Positions 53,258 to 61,313 of a stretch of DNA of 64,000 bases are shown here, one piece after another. This DNA is from JAZKJD01 sp040384585. Its GTDB lineage: Bacteria; Pseudomonadota; Gammaproteobacteria; Diplorickettsiales; Diplorickettsiaceae. The notes below the pieces were generated by a model. It did not search any database and had not been told where the DNA came from. It saw only the letters and a list, made by a program, of their open reading frames with translations. Location of the stretch: NCBI GenBank assembly GCA_040384585.1, contig JAZKJD010000005.1:1-64000 (forward strand). Direction: 5' to 3'. Numbering within the stretch: the stretch's first letter is position 1; every line of letters starts with the position of its first letter. The translations under genes and the position numbers were made by a program.

Positions 53258-55588
53258 ATGATCATGAATTATATTGCTAAGCTGCTAGGTATTAGTATAT
53301 TAGGGGCTTTACTATTAAGTGTAAGCAATCTATCTATTTTCGCTTCTCAAAACGACGCTATCTTAAATTTATTACATATTACTCCTTCACGTGAATCTGT
53401 CGATTATGTCCAAAATAAAAAACAATTTCAATTACAGAACTTATTGACAGAACAACGTCATCCAAAAACAAATAATTTGAGTTATCTGATCGGCAATGAT
53501 ACCCAAGGTGGATTAAAAGAACTCTTGATAGTAGATAAGGATATCTCAAAAAAATTTATCGAGATGGCCAATAATCCTCAGCAATTAAAAATATTAGAGA
53601 ATGCATCTCAGGCCATTGAAATGACCATTATCAATCATAGAAAAATATTTTTTTATGGAACAGGTGCGACGGGTCGTTTAAGCGTTTTAGTGGAATCTTC
53701 TTTATGGAGACCTTACTGGGAAAAATTCAAGCTTCTATCAGAATGGCAAAAAATTAAACAATACCTACCTGATGTTGAAAATACGATTATCGGAACTATA
53801 ACCGGTGGTGATCGTGCTTTACTAAGTTCACTTCCTGCATTCGAAGATCTGCAAAGTATCGGAAGACTACAATTGCAAGAGCAACATATACAAAAAGGTG
53901 ATTTAGTTTTTGCGATCACAGAAGGTGGTGAAACCTCTGCAGTTATTGGTAGCGTTTTGTCGGAAGATAAATTAAATTCTCAGGCAAAACAAAAGAACCT
54001 CTATTTTATTTATAATAATCCGGATAAAACTTTATTGCCTTTTGTAAGAAGTCGTTCCGTTTTACAGAATCCCAATATAATAAAAATTAATTTGACTACC
54101 GGACCGCAAGCAATAGCAGGCTCAACCAGAATGCAAGCCACGACTAGCGAGCTTTATCTAATGGGTATTCTATTAGAGGATGCCTTGCAGCATATTTTGA
54201 AGAAATATCTTTCTAGACAAGAAATGCAACAACTCGGATTTTCTGAATCCACGACGTTGAAACAACGCTTGTTAAGTTTTCAAGCATTACAAGTTAGCAC
54301 TTATCATATGGTCTCGAAAATTGCTCCATGGATAGATCTAGAAGCAAAAACTTATGCGACACACCATAGAGCAATTTATTTTGCAAACCAAGCATTATTA
54401 CCTGTTTTTACTGATATTACTGAACGGGCCCCTACTTTTCGTCTTGAACCTTTAGACACAATAAATATCAAAAAATCTTGGGTATCTGTATGGACAACTG
54501 CAAAAGATCAAGAGCAAGCATGGCTTATTTTATTGCATCATCCTTTTCGTGGTCTAAATTATAATTTTTATTTAAAAGAGTTTGAAAAAATTCAAGATCC
54601 TTTTTTACGAACCGCTGCACTACAAGGACTAAAACAAGCAGGTAATGAACAACAATTTCTCTATGACCTTTCTTTTTCTAAGAAAAATATTGCCAAAGTG
54701 AATCCAAATGCCGATGATTTAGGAGTTCTTGTTTTATTTTCTGGAGAACAATTAACCGATTCTGGTTTTTATGATTATTTTCAGCTATTGACTAAGCTTC
54801 AAGCTGATACTGTTATTATACAAATGGTAACAAAAAAATCGCTTATTAATAAAGAACAGGGGGTAGCATTACAATTCACTAATAAGTCACGTACCTTAGG
54901 GTGTGTTGACAATTGTTCTAGGATGAGCGAAAAAGCGTTGTTTTTTGAGTACCGTAACGGAGCATACACAGCGTATGTGAGTAACGAAACGCAGAAAAAC
55001 AACGCTTTTTCACCATCATCGTGCAATTGTCAACACATCCTATACATCCCAATTACTGTCATGGATGATCCCTTGGGACTAAATCAGCAAGTAATGTTAA
55101 AAATGCTACTTAATGCCCATTCAAGTGCTGTTATGGCAAAGTTAGATCGCGTAGTAGGCAATACTATGACAAATGTTGATCCTAGCAATTTAAAATTGAT
55201 TGGGCGAGCAACTTATCTTATTCAATTACAAATAAATGCTGTTTTAAACAGCCCTGTTTGGCTGGATCAATTTGGTCAAGAACCACCAATTTCTTATGCA
55301 GAAGCCAATGCAATTTTGTTTAATATAATTGATGTTGTGAAAACTAGGCATACTGCAATTAAAACGTCTGAAGTCGCTTTATCTATTATACGTATACTCG
55401 AAAGCTTAAAACAACAACGGCCTATTTCCTGGGAACAAGCAGAAGAAATTTTACATAGAGAATCCTTAAGCGATTATTTACGTCCTTACTTTAGAGAAGT
55501 AGAATCTTTGTACGCTACAAAAATTAAAAATAGCCCGTCATGGCGAGGCCGAAACGTTAGTGAGGCCGTGGCCATCCAGAAAAAATGA
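53258..55588 (+). CDS. Secreted twin-SIS protein (MurQ/GKRP-like) with repeat-derived segments
   Basis: A 776-residue protein from the ATG at 53258 (AGGA 6 nt upstream). Residues 1-28 form a signal peptide (LLGISILGALLLSVSNLSIFAS). The first SIS domain is MurQ-like: FYGTGATGRLSVLVES, GTITGGDRALL, FAITEGGETSAVIGS, IAGSTRMQATTSELYLMG. A second SIS-like half ends with VMLKMLLNAHSSAVMAKLDRV and VGNTMTNVDPSNLKL, which parallels the MurQ 3' region, so the plan resembles glucokinase regulatory protein. Residues 547-595 are an in-frame R3 element; residues 750-776 and the stop come from a truncated R1 element. Activity is unknown; sugar-phosphate binding is inferred. Confidence 0.75.
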   Translation: MIMNYIAKLLGISILGALLLSVSNLSIFASQNDAILNLLHITPSRESVDYVQNKKQFQLQNLLTEQRHPKTNNLSYLIGNDTQGGLKELLIVDKDISKKFIEMANNPQQLKILENASQAIEMTIINHRKIFFYGTGATGRLSVLVESSLWRPYWEKFKLLSEWQKIKQYLPDVENTIIGTITGGDRALLSSLPAFEDLQSIGRLQLQEQHIQKGDLVFAITEGGETSAVIGSVLSEDKLNSQAKQKNLYFIYNNPDKTLLPFVRSRSVLQNPNIIKINLTTGPQAIAGSTRMQATTSELYLMGILLEDALQHILKKYLSRQEMQQLGFSESTTLKQRLLSFQALQVSTYHMVSKIAPWIDLEAKTYATHHRAIYFANQALLPVFTDITERAPTFRLEPLDTINIKKSWVSVWTTAKDQEQAWLILLHHPFRGLNYNFYLKEFEKIQDPFLRTAALQGLKQAGNEQQFLYDLSFSKKNIAKVNPNADDLGVLVLFSGEQLTDSGFYDYFQLLTKLQADTVIIQMVTKKSLINKEQGVALQFTNKSRTLGCVDNCSRMSEKALFFEYRNGAYTAYVSNETQKNNAFSPSSCNCQHILYIPITVMDDPLGLNQQVMLKMLLNAHSSAVMAKLDRVVGNTMTNVDPSNLKLIGRATYLIQLQINAVLNSPVWLDQFGQEPPISYAEANAILFNIIDVVKTRHTAIKTSEVALSIIRILESLKQQRPISWEQAEEILHRESLSDYLRPYFREVESLYATKIKNSPSWRGRNVSEAVAIQKK
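54896..55042. repeat. R3 palindromic element, copy C, in frame within the SIS gene
   Basis: TTAGGGTGTGTTGACAATTG and CAATTGTCAACACATCCTAT form the inverted ends of a 147-bp unit, exactly 49 codons. The host frame stays open and reads MSEKALFFEYRNGAYTAYVS, nearly identical to the peptide potential of copies B and D. No clear target duplication is visible. Confidence 0.8.
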
Positions 55589-55667
55589 AGCGTTTCACCC
55601 GATTTCCGCGCGCTTCGCGCGCACAATGACGAAAAATGCTTTACTATTGCCTAAAACAAAAATTAGC
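55505..55667. mobile_element. Truncated R1 element forming the 3' end of the SIS gene
   Basis: The left terminal repeat CTTTGTACGCTACAAAAA and the core through AAAACAAAAATTAGCTG match 1139-1302 with few changes, for instance GTCATGGCGAGGCCGAAACG. The right terminal repeat is missing; a separate hairpin follows at once. The first 84 nt are read as the last codons of the SIS gene (SPSWRGRNVSEAVAIQKK). Confidence 0.75.
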
Positions 55668-55700
55668 TGCACTAGTTCCGACTTGATCGGAACTAGTGCA
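55668..55700. terminator. Strong bidirectional terminator-like hairpin
   Basis: TGCACTAGTTCCGA (55668-55681) and TCGGAACTAGTGCA (55687-55700) form a perfect 14-bp stem with a 5-nt loop. AAATTTTTT follows on the plus strand, and AATTTTTGTTTT on the minus strand. It lies between the convergent SIS gene and the phospholipase-like gene, so it can end both transcripts. Confidence 0.7.
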
Positions 55701-55737
55701 AATAACAAATTTTTTCCTGCGGGATTATATAGGAGGG

Positions 55738-57243
55738 TTACCGTGATAATAAGGGAGTATTTTCATGAGCATTCTCACGCTTACTCAATACTTCTTCTAA
55801 CGATGCCTTCCATTTTAAGAAAGGAATTTTTCTATCCAAAAGGTCCTCAACCGTGTCATGAGTCTCGGCATATTTTTTCATTAAACCTTTCTCAATAGTA
55901 TTAAGAATTTTCTTATCTTTCTCTTCAAATAAACTGTACAACGACTCTAATTTCCCCATTGATTCCGTTAACCAGGTCTGTTGTTTATTTGCAAAGCAAC
56001 ATAAAGAAGAAAAGAGAGAAGAAGACACGGTTGGTGCAGGATTCGATTTAGATGCATGCAACCAACATTCAATTAAGGTAGAAACACCGTACCAGTTTTC
56101 TATGTATTCTTCACAGAGTGGATTACCTACCTCTTTACGACGAAACACTTTTTTGCTCTCTTCGTCAACATGAAAAAGAGGGCAGCATGTCTTTTGCTGC
56201 GCAGAAGGTAATGGCTCTGGCATAGCGCTTTCTTCTGGATGCACTAAAGGTAAAGGAAGGAGGCCATCATAGATATCTTTTAAATCTTTAAAAACGGATT
56301 GACACGCTTCGACAACGGCTTTGTAATTTTTTTCGTTTACTAAATCAAAAAGTTTAGCGTCACCAAAAACACATCTTTCATTCCCTTCTTTATCCTGACA
56401 ATCAATACCTAGCGAATTTGCTTCATCGTGGCTTGCTTTCGTTAGCAGCCCTCCTAGAACAAGACCATGTTCCTTAACAAGCTCGAAGTGTGGCGTTACG
56501 ACATGGCCAGCCGCAAAAGCGTCTGTAAAAAAATGAAGGCCATAAGCCAAGTAAGCGCAGGCTTTGTCGAACAACGCTTTCTTTTGTTTTTCATTTTGTT
56601 CTTTATGCGCTTGCTTAGCTAACTCAAAAGCTTGATCTCGGGCAGTTCGATAAGCGGTTAAAGCGTCAGGTCGAAAATGATCAAAATCAAAAAGCGATAC
56701 TAATATATAGTTTGGACCAAGCGCTTCTACATACTTCTTATTTAAGTCTTTCCCGTCTCCGTTCGTGTAGTATTCGCTGGGTTGCTTATTCTCCTCTCGA
56801 AGCTTCTTAAGACCCTCTCTTTCTGACGCTAGGAGTTTCAAAGTTTTCTCTAGTGATTTTCTATTTTCAGGGTTAAACGGTAGAACAAAATCCTTAAGAA
56901 AAATATCCTTCGACAATTCTTTCTTGGAGTTTTGCGGATGTGCATTGAAGTTTTGCGGATGTGCAATCGTGTCATAGTGTTTAAAAAATGCATCTTCAAC
57001 GCTAACATGTGAAGAATAAAAATCTGGCAAGCAGATAATATCCTTTAAGTGAATGGAAAAACCATTTATCACAACCTCAGAAGGTATCCCTTCAGGTAGT
57101 TCGTCTAATATCAACGAATGCTCCCCACCATCGTAACAAACAAATCGCGGGCGTCGTCCTCCCTTCTTCCATTCCTCTGTCACTTTTAATTCTTTATCCA
57201 TGAATTCTTTATCTATTTTTTGTTCTTGTGTATCTTCTGACAT
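55738..57243 (-). CDS. Zinc-dependent phospholipase C-like protein
   Basis: A 501-residue protein whose middle (about 175-310) resembles the zinc phospholipase C/S1-P1 nuclease-like fold: LFDFDHFRPDALTAYRTARD, then YLAYGLHFFTDAFAAGHVVTPH and GLLTKASHDEANSLGI, with His/Asp residues placed to bind metals. Similar 'phospholipase' proteins occur in Pseudomonas and Xanthomonas. There is no signal peptide and the N-terminal 120 and C-terminal 190 residues are unfamiliar. A 21-bp tandem duplication makes AHPQNFNAHPQN near residue 95. An injected effector is plausible but unproven. Confidence 0.6.
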   Translation of the reverse strand: MSEDTQEQKIDKEFMDKELKVTEEWKKGGRRPRFVCYDGGEHSLILDELPEGIPSEVVINGFSIHLKDIICLPDFYSSHVSVEDAFFKHYDTIAHPQNFNAHPQNSKKELSKDIFLKDFVLPFNPENRKSLEKTLKLLASEREGLKKLREENKQPSEYYTNGDGKDLNKKYVEALGPNYILVSLFDFDHFRPDALTAYRTARDQAFELAKQAHKEQNEKQKKALFDKACAYLAYGLHFFTDAFAAGHVVTPHFELVKEHGLVLGGLLTKASHDEANSLGIDCQDKEGNERCVFGDAKLFDLVNEKNYKAVVEACQSVFKDLKDIYDGLLPLPLVHPEESAMPEPLPSAQQKTCCPLFHVDEESKKVFRRKEVGNPLCEEYIENWYGVSTLIECWLHASKSNPAPTVSSSLFSSLCCFANKQQTWLTESMGKLESLYSLFEEKDKKILNTIEKGLMKKYAETHDTVEDLLDRKIPFLKWKASLEEVLSKRENAHENTPLLSR

Positions 57244-57337
57244 AATATTATTCTTTTCACTGTTGTTGTTATTATGAAAGATCCTAACAATAAAAGATTA
57301 ATAGATTATTAAATAATCATCCAAAAATTACGCTATC

Positions 57338-57403
57338 CTCTGCACGCTACAAAAATTAAAGCGGCATGGGCAACGGTAAATGCAGCTACTTTTTGTTGCA
57401 TTG
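57338..57403. mobile_element. Truncated R2 element after glmS
   Basis: CTCTGCACGCTACAAAAATT is the left terminal repeat; it is followed by AAAGCGGCATGGGCAACGGT and AATGCAGCTACTTTTTGT, matching the start of the copy at 14467. The right half is absent. It lies a few bases beyond the glmS stop. Confidence 0.55.
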
Positions 57404-57411
57404 AGAGGCGC

Positions 57412-59244
57412 TTATTCTACGGTAACTGATTTTGCGAGATTTCTAGGTTGATCAACGTCTGTCCCCTTAAGAACAGCAACATGATAGGCGAGTAGCTGTA
57501 AAGGAACCGTAAAAACGATGGGACTAATTACATCCGTTGTCTTTGGTAAGATGATAGTTTCTATATCCTCAGATTTTTCTTTCTCTAATGGATCTTGTGC
57601 AAATAAAATAACTTGTCCGGCCCGCGCACGCACTTCTTGAATAGTAGACTTTAATTTATCACTTAAAAAATTGGATGGGAGTAATGCAATAACAGGCATA
57701 TTGCTATCGACTAAAGCAAGAGGTCCATGCTTTAACTCACCCGCAGGATAGGCTTCTGCGTGAATGTAAGAGATTTCTTTGAGTTTAAGAGCAGCTTCTA
57801 AGGCCACAGGATAGTGGATACCGCGCGCGATAAATAACGCGTGCGATTTATCTACCAATACTTTCGCTAATCGTTTAATGGGCGCATCTAACGTTAAAGC
57901 CTCTTCTAAAAGTTTTGGTAATGCACGTAACTGTGAAACCCATTCTGTCTCTTGTTGTTTATTCCAGCCATGATGCCGACCTAAAAGTGCTGTTAGTAAT
58001 AACAGCACGGTAAGCTGCGTGGTAAAAGCCTTTGTCGAAGCCACGCCAATTTCGGGCCCTGCTCGTGTTAATAAGACAAAGTCGGATTCGCGTACCATTG
58101 CACTTTCTGGAACATTACAAATGGTTAACGTCGCTGCGTAATCTTTCGTCTTTGCTTGTCGCAATGCTTCTAACGTATCTGCCGTTTCGCCAGATTGCGA
58201 TAAGGTAATGAATAACGTATCCGGTTCTACCACGGTCGGATGATAACGAAACTCACTAGCAATCTCTACTTGACAAGGAAGTCCTACCCAACTTTCTAAC
58301 CAATAACGTGCAATTAAACCTGCATGATAACTGGTACCACAAGCTACTATCTGCACTCGACGGATACCGGCAAGGCTATCAATCGCTTGAAAGCCACCCA
58401 TTTCATCCAAAACTTGATGTTGTCTAATTCGTCCTTCCAATGCAGCATTGACTGCATCCGCTTGTTCAAAGATCTCTTTTTCCATAAAATGACGGTATTT
58501 CCCCTTAGTAATCACATCATTTTGTAATGCTGAATGATAAGGAGAACGATGCACAATTTGCCCTTTACTATCGTAAAGCATCACTTTTTCAGAACTAATA
58601 TGCGCAACCTCTCCTTCTTCTAAATAAATAAATTGTTTTGTAACAGGGAATAAAGCAAAATGGTCAGACGCAATAAAATTCTCACCCACACCCAAACCAA
58701 TGACTAAAGGGCTGCCTTTACGCACAGCAATTAAGCTATTAGGTGCATGGCGATAGAGAAAAACAATGGCAAACGCACCTTCTAATCGTCGAATGGTTTG
58801 CAATACGGCCGACAAGAAATCCTTACCCTCTTTTAGTTGTTGATCTAATAGGTGAACAATGATTTCCGTATCAGTTTCTGACTCAAATGGATAGCCCGCT
58901 TTTATTAACGCCTGACGCAAGAGTAAATAATTTTCAATAATTCCGTTATGAACTAAAGCAATGTCGGCTCCCGACATATGCGGATGTGCATTCATTTCAC
59001 TAGGTCTACCATGAGTAGCCCAACGTGTGTGAGCAATACCAATTTTTCCCGATAAGACTTGGGGTTTTATTGCTTGCGCTAAGGCTTCCACTTTGCCGAC
59101 AGTGCGTAGCCGTTGTAATTGCTCATTGGAGTCTAGTAATGCAATACCCGCTGAATCATAGCCTCGGTATTCAAGCCGTCTTAAACCTTGTATAAGAATA
59201 GATGCGACGTTACGTTGCGCCACAGCAGCTACAATCCCACACAT
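57412..59244 (-). CDS. glmS: Glutamine--fructose-6-phosphate aminotransferase
   Basis: GlmS makes glucosamine 6-phosphate from fructose 6-phosphate and glutamine, the entry to UDP-GlcNAc. The 610-residue length is standard. The N-terminal glutaminase begins MCGIVAAVAQ with the nucleophile Cys2; RRLEYRGYDSAG and GIAHTRWATHG follow. Two SIS domains carry CGTSYHAG, TLSQSGETADTLEAL and ARGIHYPVALEAALKLKEISY; the C-terminus is DQPRNLAKSVTVE. glmU, often adjacent, is absent. It is divergent from comF across 34 bp. Confidence 0.97.
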   Translation of the reverse strand: MCGIVAAVAQRNVASILIQGLRRLEYRGYDSAGIALLDSNEQLQRLRTVGKVEALAQAIKPQVLSGKIGIAHTRWATHGRPSEMNAHPHMSGADIALVHNGIIENYLLLRQALIKAGYPFESETDTEIIVHLLDQQLKEGKDFLSAVLQTIRRLEGAFAIVFLYRHAPNSLIAVRKGSPLVIGLGVGENFIASDHFALFPVTKQFIYLEEGEVAHISSEKVMLYDSKGQIVHRSPYHSALQNDVITKGKYRHFMEKEIFEQADAVNAALEGRIRQHQVLDEMGGFQAIDSLAGIRRVQIVACGTSYHAGLIARYWLESWVGLPCQVEIASEFRYHPTVVEPDTLFITLSQSGETADTLEALRQAKTKDYAATLTICNVPESAMVRESDFVLLTRAGPEIGVASTKAFTTQLTVLLLLTALLGRHHGWNKQQETEWVSQLRALPKLLEEALTLDAPIKRLAKVLVDKSHALFIARGIHYPVALEAALKLKEISYIHAEAYPAGELKHGPLALVDSNMPVIALLPSNFLSDKLKSTIQEVRARAGQVILFAQDPLEKEKSEDIETIILPKTTDVISPIVFTVPLQLLAYHVAVLKGTDVDQPRNLAKSVTVE

Positions 59245-59278
59245 ACAAATTATCTTAAACCTCAGTTATACTCTGAAA

Positions 59279-60016
59279 ATGGATATCAGTTTTTTTATAA
59301 AACTAACAAAAACAGAAATGACTCACTGGTTTTTTCCTTATACTTGCATTTTATGTAGTGAAAAAACAAGACGAGAAATTGATTTATGTAGTGATTGTGA
59401 AAAAAATTTACCCTGGCTACACCAGAAAATTTGTATTCACTGCGCAGCGCCTTTGTTATTAGAGACAAATTCTATTTGTGGAGCCTGTTTGAAAAATCCA
59501 CTGCCTTTTTATAAAACCTGTATACTTTTCTCTTATACACATGCCATAAAAAAATTAATCATCGGACTAAAATTCCAACAACGCCTACTTTATGCAAATA
59601 TTCTAGGGTCCCTACTCATGGAAAAAGTAGAACAACTCTACCAGAAAGAGGATTTACCTCCTTTAATTATTCCTGTACCCCTGTATAAAAAACGCCTTCG
59701 TGAACGTGGTTTTAATCAAGCGATAGAGATCGCAAGACCTATCAACAAAAAGCTAAATATCCCCATCGATTATAAAAGCTGTAGCCGAATTCGCAATACG
59801 GTGGCACAAAGTACATTACCTGCTAACCAGCGCGCTACTAACGTGAAAAATGCGTTCGCTATACAAAGAAGCCTATCTAGTCAACATATAGCGCTACTCG
59901 ATGACGTAATGACCACAGGCCACACGCTCATCGAGTTAAGTCGCGCTTTATATGATGCAGGTGTGAAAAGAATAGATGTATGGTGTTGCGCACGTACGTA
60001 CCTGGGCAGCTTCTAA
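59279..60016 (+). CDS. comF: ComF family phosphoribosyltransferase-like protein
   Basis: A 245-residue ComF/GntX family protein. The N-terminus has zinc-finger pairs CILC/CSDC and CIHC/CGAC. The phosphoribosyltransferase-like domain has IIPVPLYKKRLRERGFNQA and PRPP loop IALLDDVMTTGHTL. ComF is needed for DNA uptake in naturally competent bacteria; pilBCD in this window would fit that use. An internal ATG (MTHWFF, residue 14) is an alternative start. Confidence 0.9.
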   Translation: MDISFFIKLTKTEMTHWFFPYTCILCSEKTRREIDLCSDCEKNLPWLHQKICIHCAAPLLLETNSICGACLKNPLPFYKTCILFSYTHAIKKLIIGLKFQQRLLYANILGSLLMEKVEQLYQKEDLPPLIIPVPLYKKRLRERGFNQAIEIARPINKKLNIPIDYKSCSRIRNTVAQSTLPANQRATNVKNAFAIQRSLSSQHIALLDDVMTTGHTLIELSRALYDAGVKRIDVWCCARTYLGSF

Positions 60017-60048
60017 ACCTACTCTACTGAGTGTAAAGAAACAACGCT

Positions 60049-60447
60049 TTAATACTGTTCTTCACGCTCACGGTGACGTCCACCACCATTATTACCGCCA
60101 CTACCGGAACCCATACCGCCAGAACGACGACGATGGCCACCGCCACCACCTCCTCCGCCTGTTCGACCACCACCGCCACTACGGCTACCGCCATTCGAGT
60201 CAGGTGGATTTGCTTCGGAAACAGTAATAGTACGTCTTTCATGAATGCTACCATGCAAGCGTTCAATAGCCTCTTTTGCCTCTTCAGGTGTAGACATCTC
60301 AACAAAACCAAAACCCTTACTACGGCCACTGTGGAAGTCCCGAATGACTTTAACAAACTTTACTTCACCAAAAGGTTCAAAAAGCACCCTTAAGCCATCG
60401 TCATCGACGCTATAGCTCAAACCACCTACATACAATCTTTTATTCAC
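60049..60447 (-). CDS. Glycine-rich RRM RNA-binding protein
   Basis: A 132-residue protein with one RNA recognition motif (2-78): RNP2 RLYVGGLSY and RNP1 RSKGFGFVEM. The C-terminal 50 residues are Gly/Arg/Ser-rich (GGGGRTGGGGGGGG, HRRRSGG), as in cyanobacterial and plant cold-induced glycine-rich proteins. GGAGG precedes the ATG. Many proteobacteria have one such small RRM protein; its RNA targets are unknown. It converges on comF with 32 bp between. Confidence 0.9.
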   Translation of the reverse strand: MNKRLYVGGLSYSVDDDGLRVLFEPFGEVKFVKVIRDFHSGRSKGFGFVEMSTPEEAKEAIERLHGSIHERRTITVSEANPPDSNGGSRSGGGGRTGGGGGGGGHRRRSGGMGSGSGGNNGGGRHREREEQY

Positions 60448-60568
60448 GAAAAACCTCCAAAAGGCTAAAAAATGGCCACTCTCTAAGATAGCACCGCTTA
60501 CACGTTCTAACTAAGCTGTGGCAAAGATAAACTAAACGCCCTCATAGTAACACAGGAGAGTCAACTAG

Positions 60569-60722
60569 GGTATATACCGCTCGTACTTGAAGATGCGAAC
60601 TTTTCGAATTCACAGCGAGCGGTATATCCTCTTCGCCTTTCAAGAGTGGCGTTGCTACACATCGGACGCTCATCCTCGTGCGCCTGCCCCTCCGCCCCCT
60701 CTTGAAACCCTTTAGGTATATG
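60569..60722. repeat. R6 palindromic element between the RRM gene and dps
   Basis: GTATATACCGCTCGTACTTG at the left is mirrored by CAGCGAGCGGTATATCC about 40 nt on, then TTTCAAGAG pairs with CTCTTGAAA and the unit closes with TAGGTATATGC. Similar pieces (ACTTGAAG plus CGAGCGGTATA or ATACCCATTG) occur at 53082-53110, 61263-61292, 62070-62272 and 63268-63299. It occupies most of this 300-bp gene-free stretch. Confidence 0.6.
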
Positions 60723-60747
60723 CTACATGGCTAAAAAGCTGGCCATA

Positions 60748-61227
60748 CTACTCCAAAAAACTACGCAACATCCAAGCATTTTTCTCATGAACTTCCATGC
60801 GATCTGAAAGTAAATCGACAGTCACTTGGTCCCCTGATTCTTCGATTCGAGGCAATAATTCTCGCGCCAAGCAAATAATTGTCTCCTGATCTTCCATAAG
60901 CTGTCTTATCATTGACTCGGATTTTACAGAACGAGCCCCCACCGATTCTTTAATTTTGCTTAATTTTGCAAAATCCTCATAGCTAGCTGGGACGAAAAAA
61001 CCCAGTGCACGCACGCGCTCAGCAATAGTATCGACTGCATTCCATAGATCCATATATTGTGCTTCAAATAAGCTATGTAAGGGTTGGAACATAGGACCTG
61101 TCACATTCCAATGAAAATTATGCGTTTTTAAGTACAGCATATAATTATTAGCCAATAACTTGATCAATCCTTCTGCTGTTTTTTTTCGTTTTGTTTCTGT
61201 TAACCCTATATTAAGTTTTTCCAACAT
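60748..61227 (-). CDS. dps: Dps family ferritin-like DNA-protection protein
   Basis: Dps stores iron using H2O2 and shields DNA in stress. The 159-residue ferritin-like protein has the intersubunit ferroxidase ligands in KTHNFHWNVTGPMFQPLHSLFEAQY (His, His, Asp/Glu) and the downstream DLWNAVDTIAERVRALG. The short N-terminus lacks the Lys-rich DNA-binding tail of E. coli Dps, so DNA binding is uncertain. AGGAGC lies before the ATG. It is a single gene, bounded by R6-type hairpins on both sides. Confidence 0.93.
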   Translation of the reverse strand: MLEKLNIGLTETKRKKTAEGLIKLLANNYMLYLKTHNFHWNVTGPMFQPLHSLFEAQYMDLWNAVDTIAERVRALGFFVPASYEDFAKLSKIKESVGARSVKSESMIRQLMEDQETIICLARELLPRIEESGDQVTVDLLSDRMEVHEKNAWMLRSFLE

Positions 61228-61262
61228 AGTAAATAGCTCCTAACAATAGTTATATCTATGAT

Positions 61263-61292
61263 ACTTGAAGTCGCAAACTAGCAACTTCAAGT
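61263..61292. terminator. R6-related hairpin downstream of mlaA
   Basis: ACTTGAAGTCGC (61263-61274) and GCAACTTCAAGT (61281-61292) pair with one mismatch around AAACTA. On the minus strand it lies between the mlaA stop and dps and may terminate mlaA. Confidence 0.45.
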
Positions 61293-61313
61293 AGCTCTTC
61301 TATTATTCTTAAA

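Noticed and set aside
59976..60393. Two plus-strand frames rich in Thr/His opposite the RRM gene
   Set aside because: They are antisense readings of the Gly-rich tail codons; the RRM frame has clear RNP motifs and a ribosome site.
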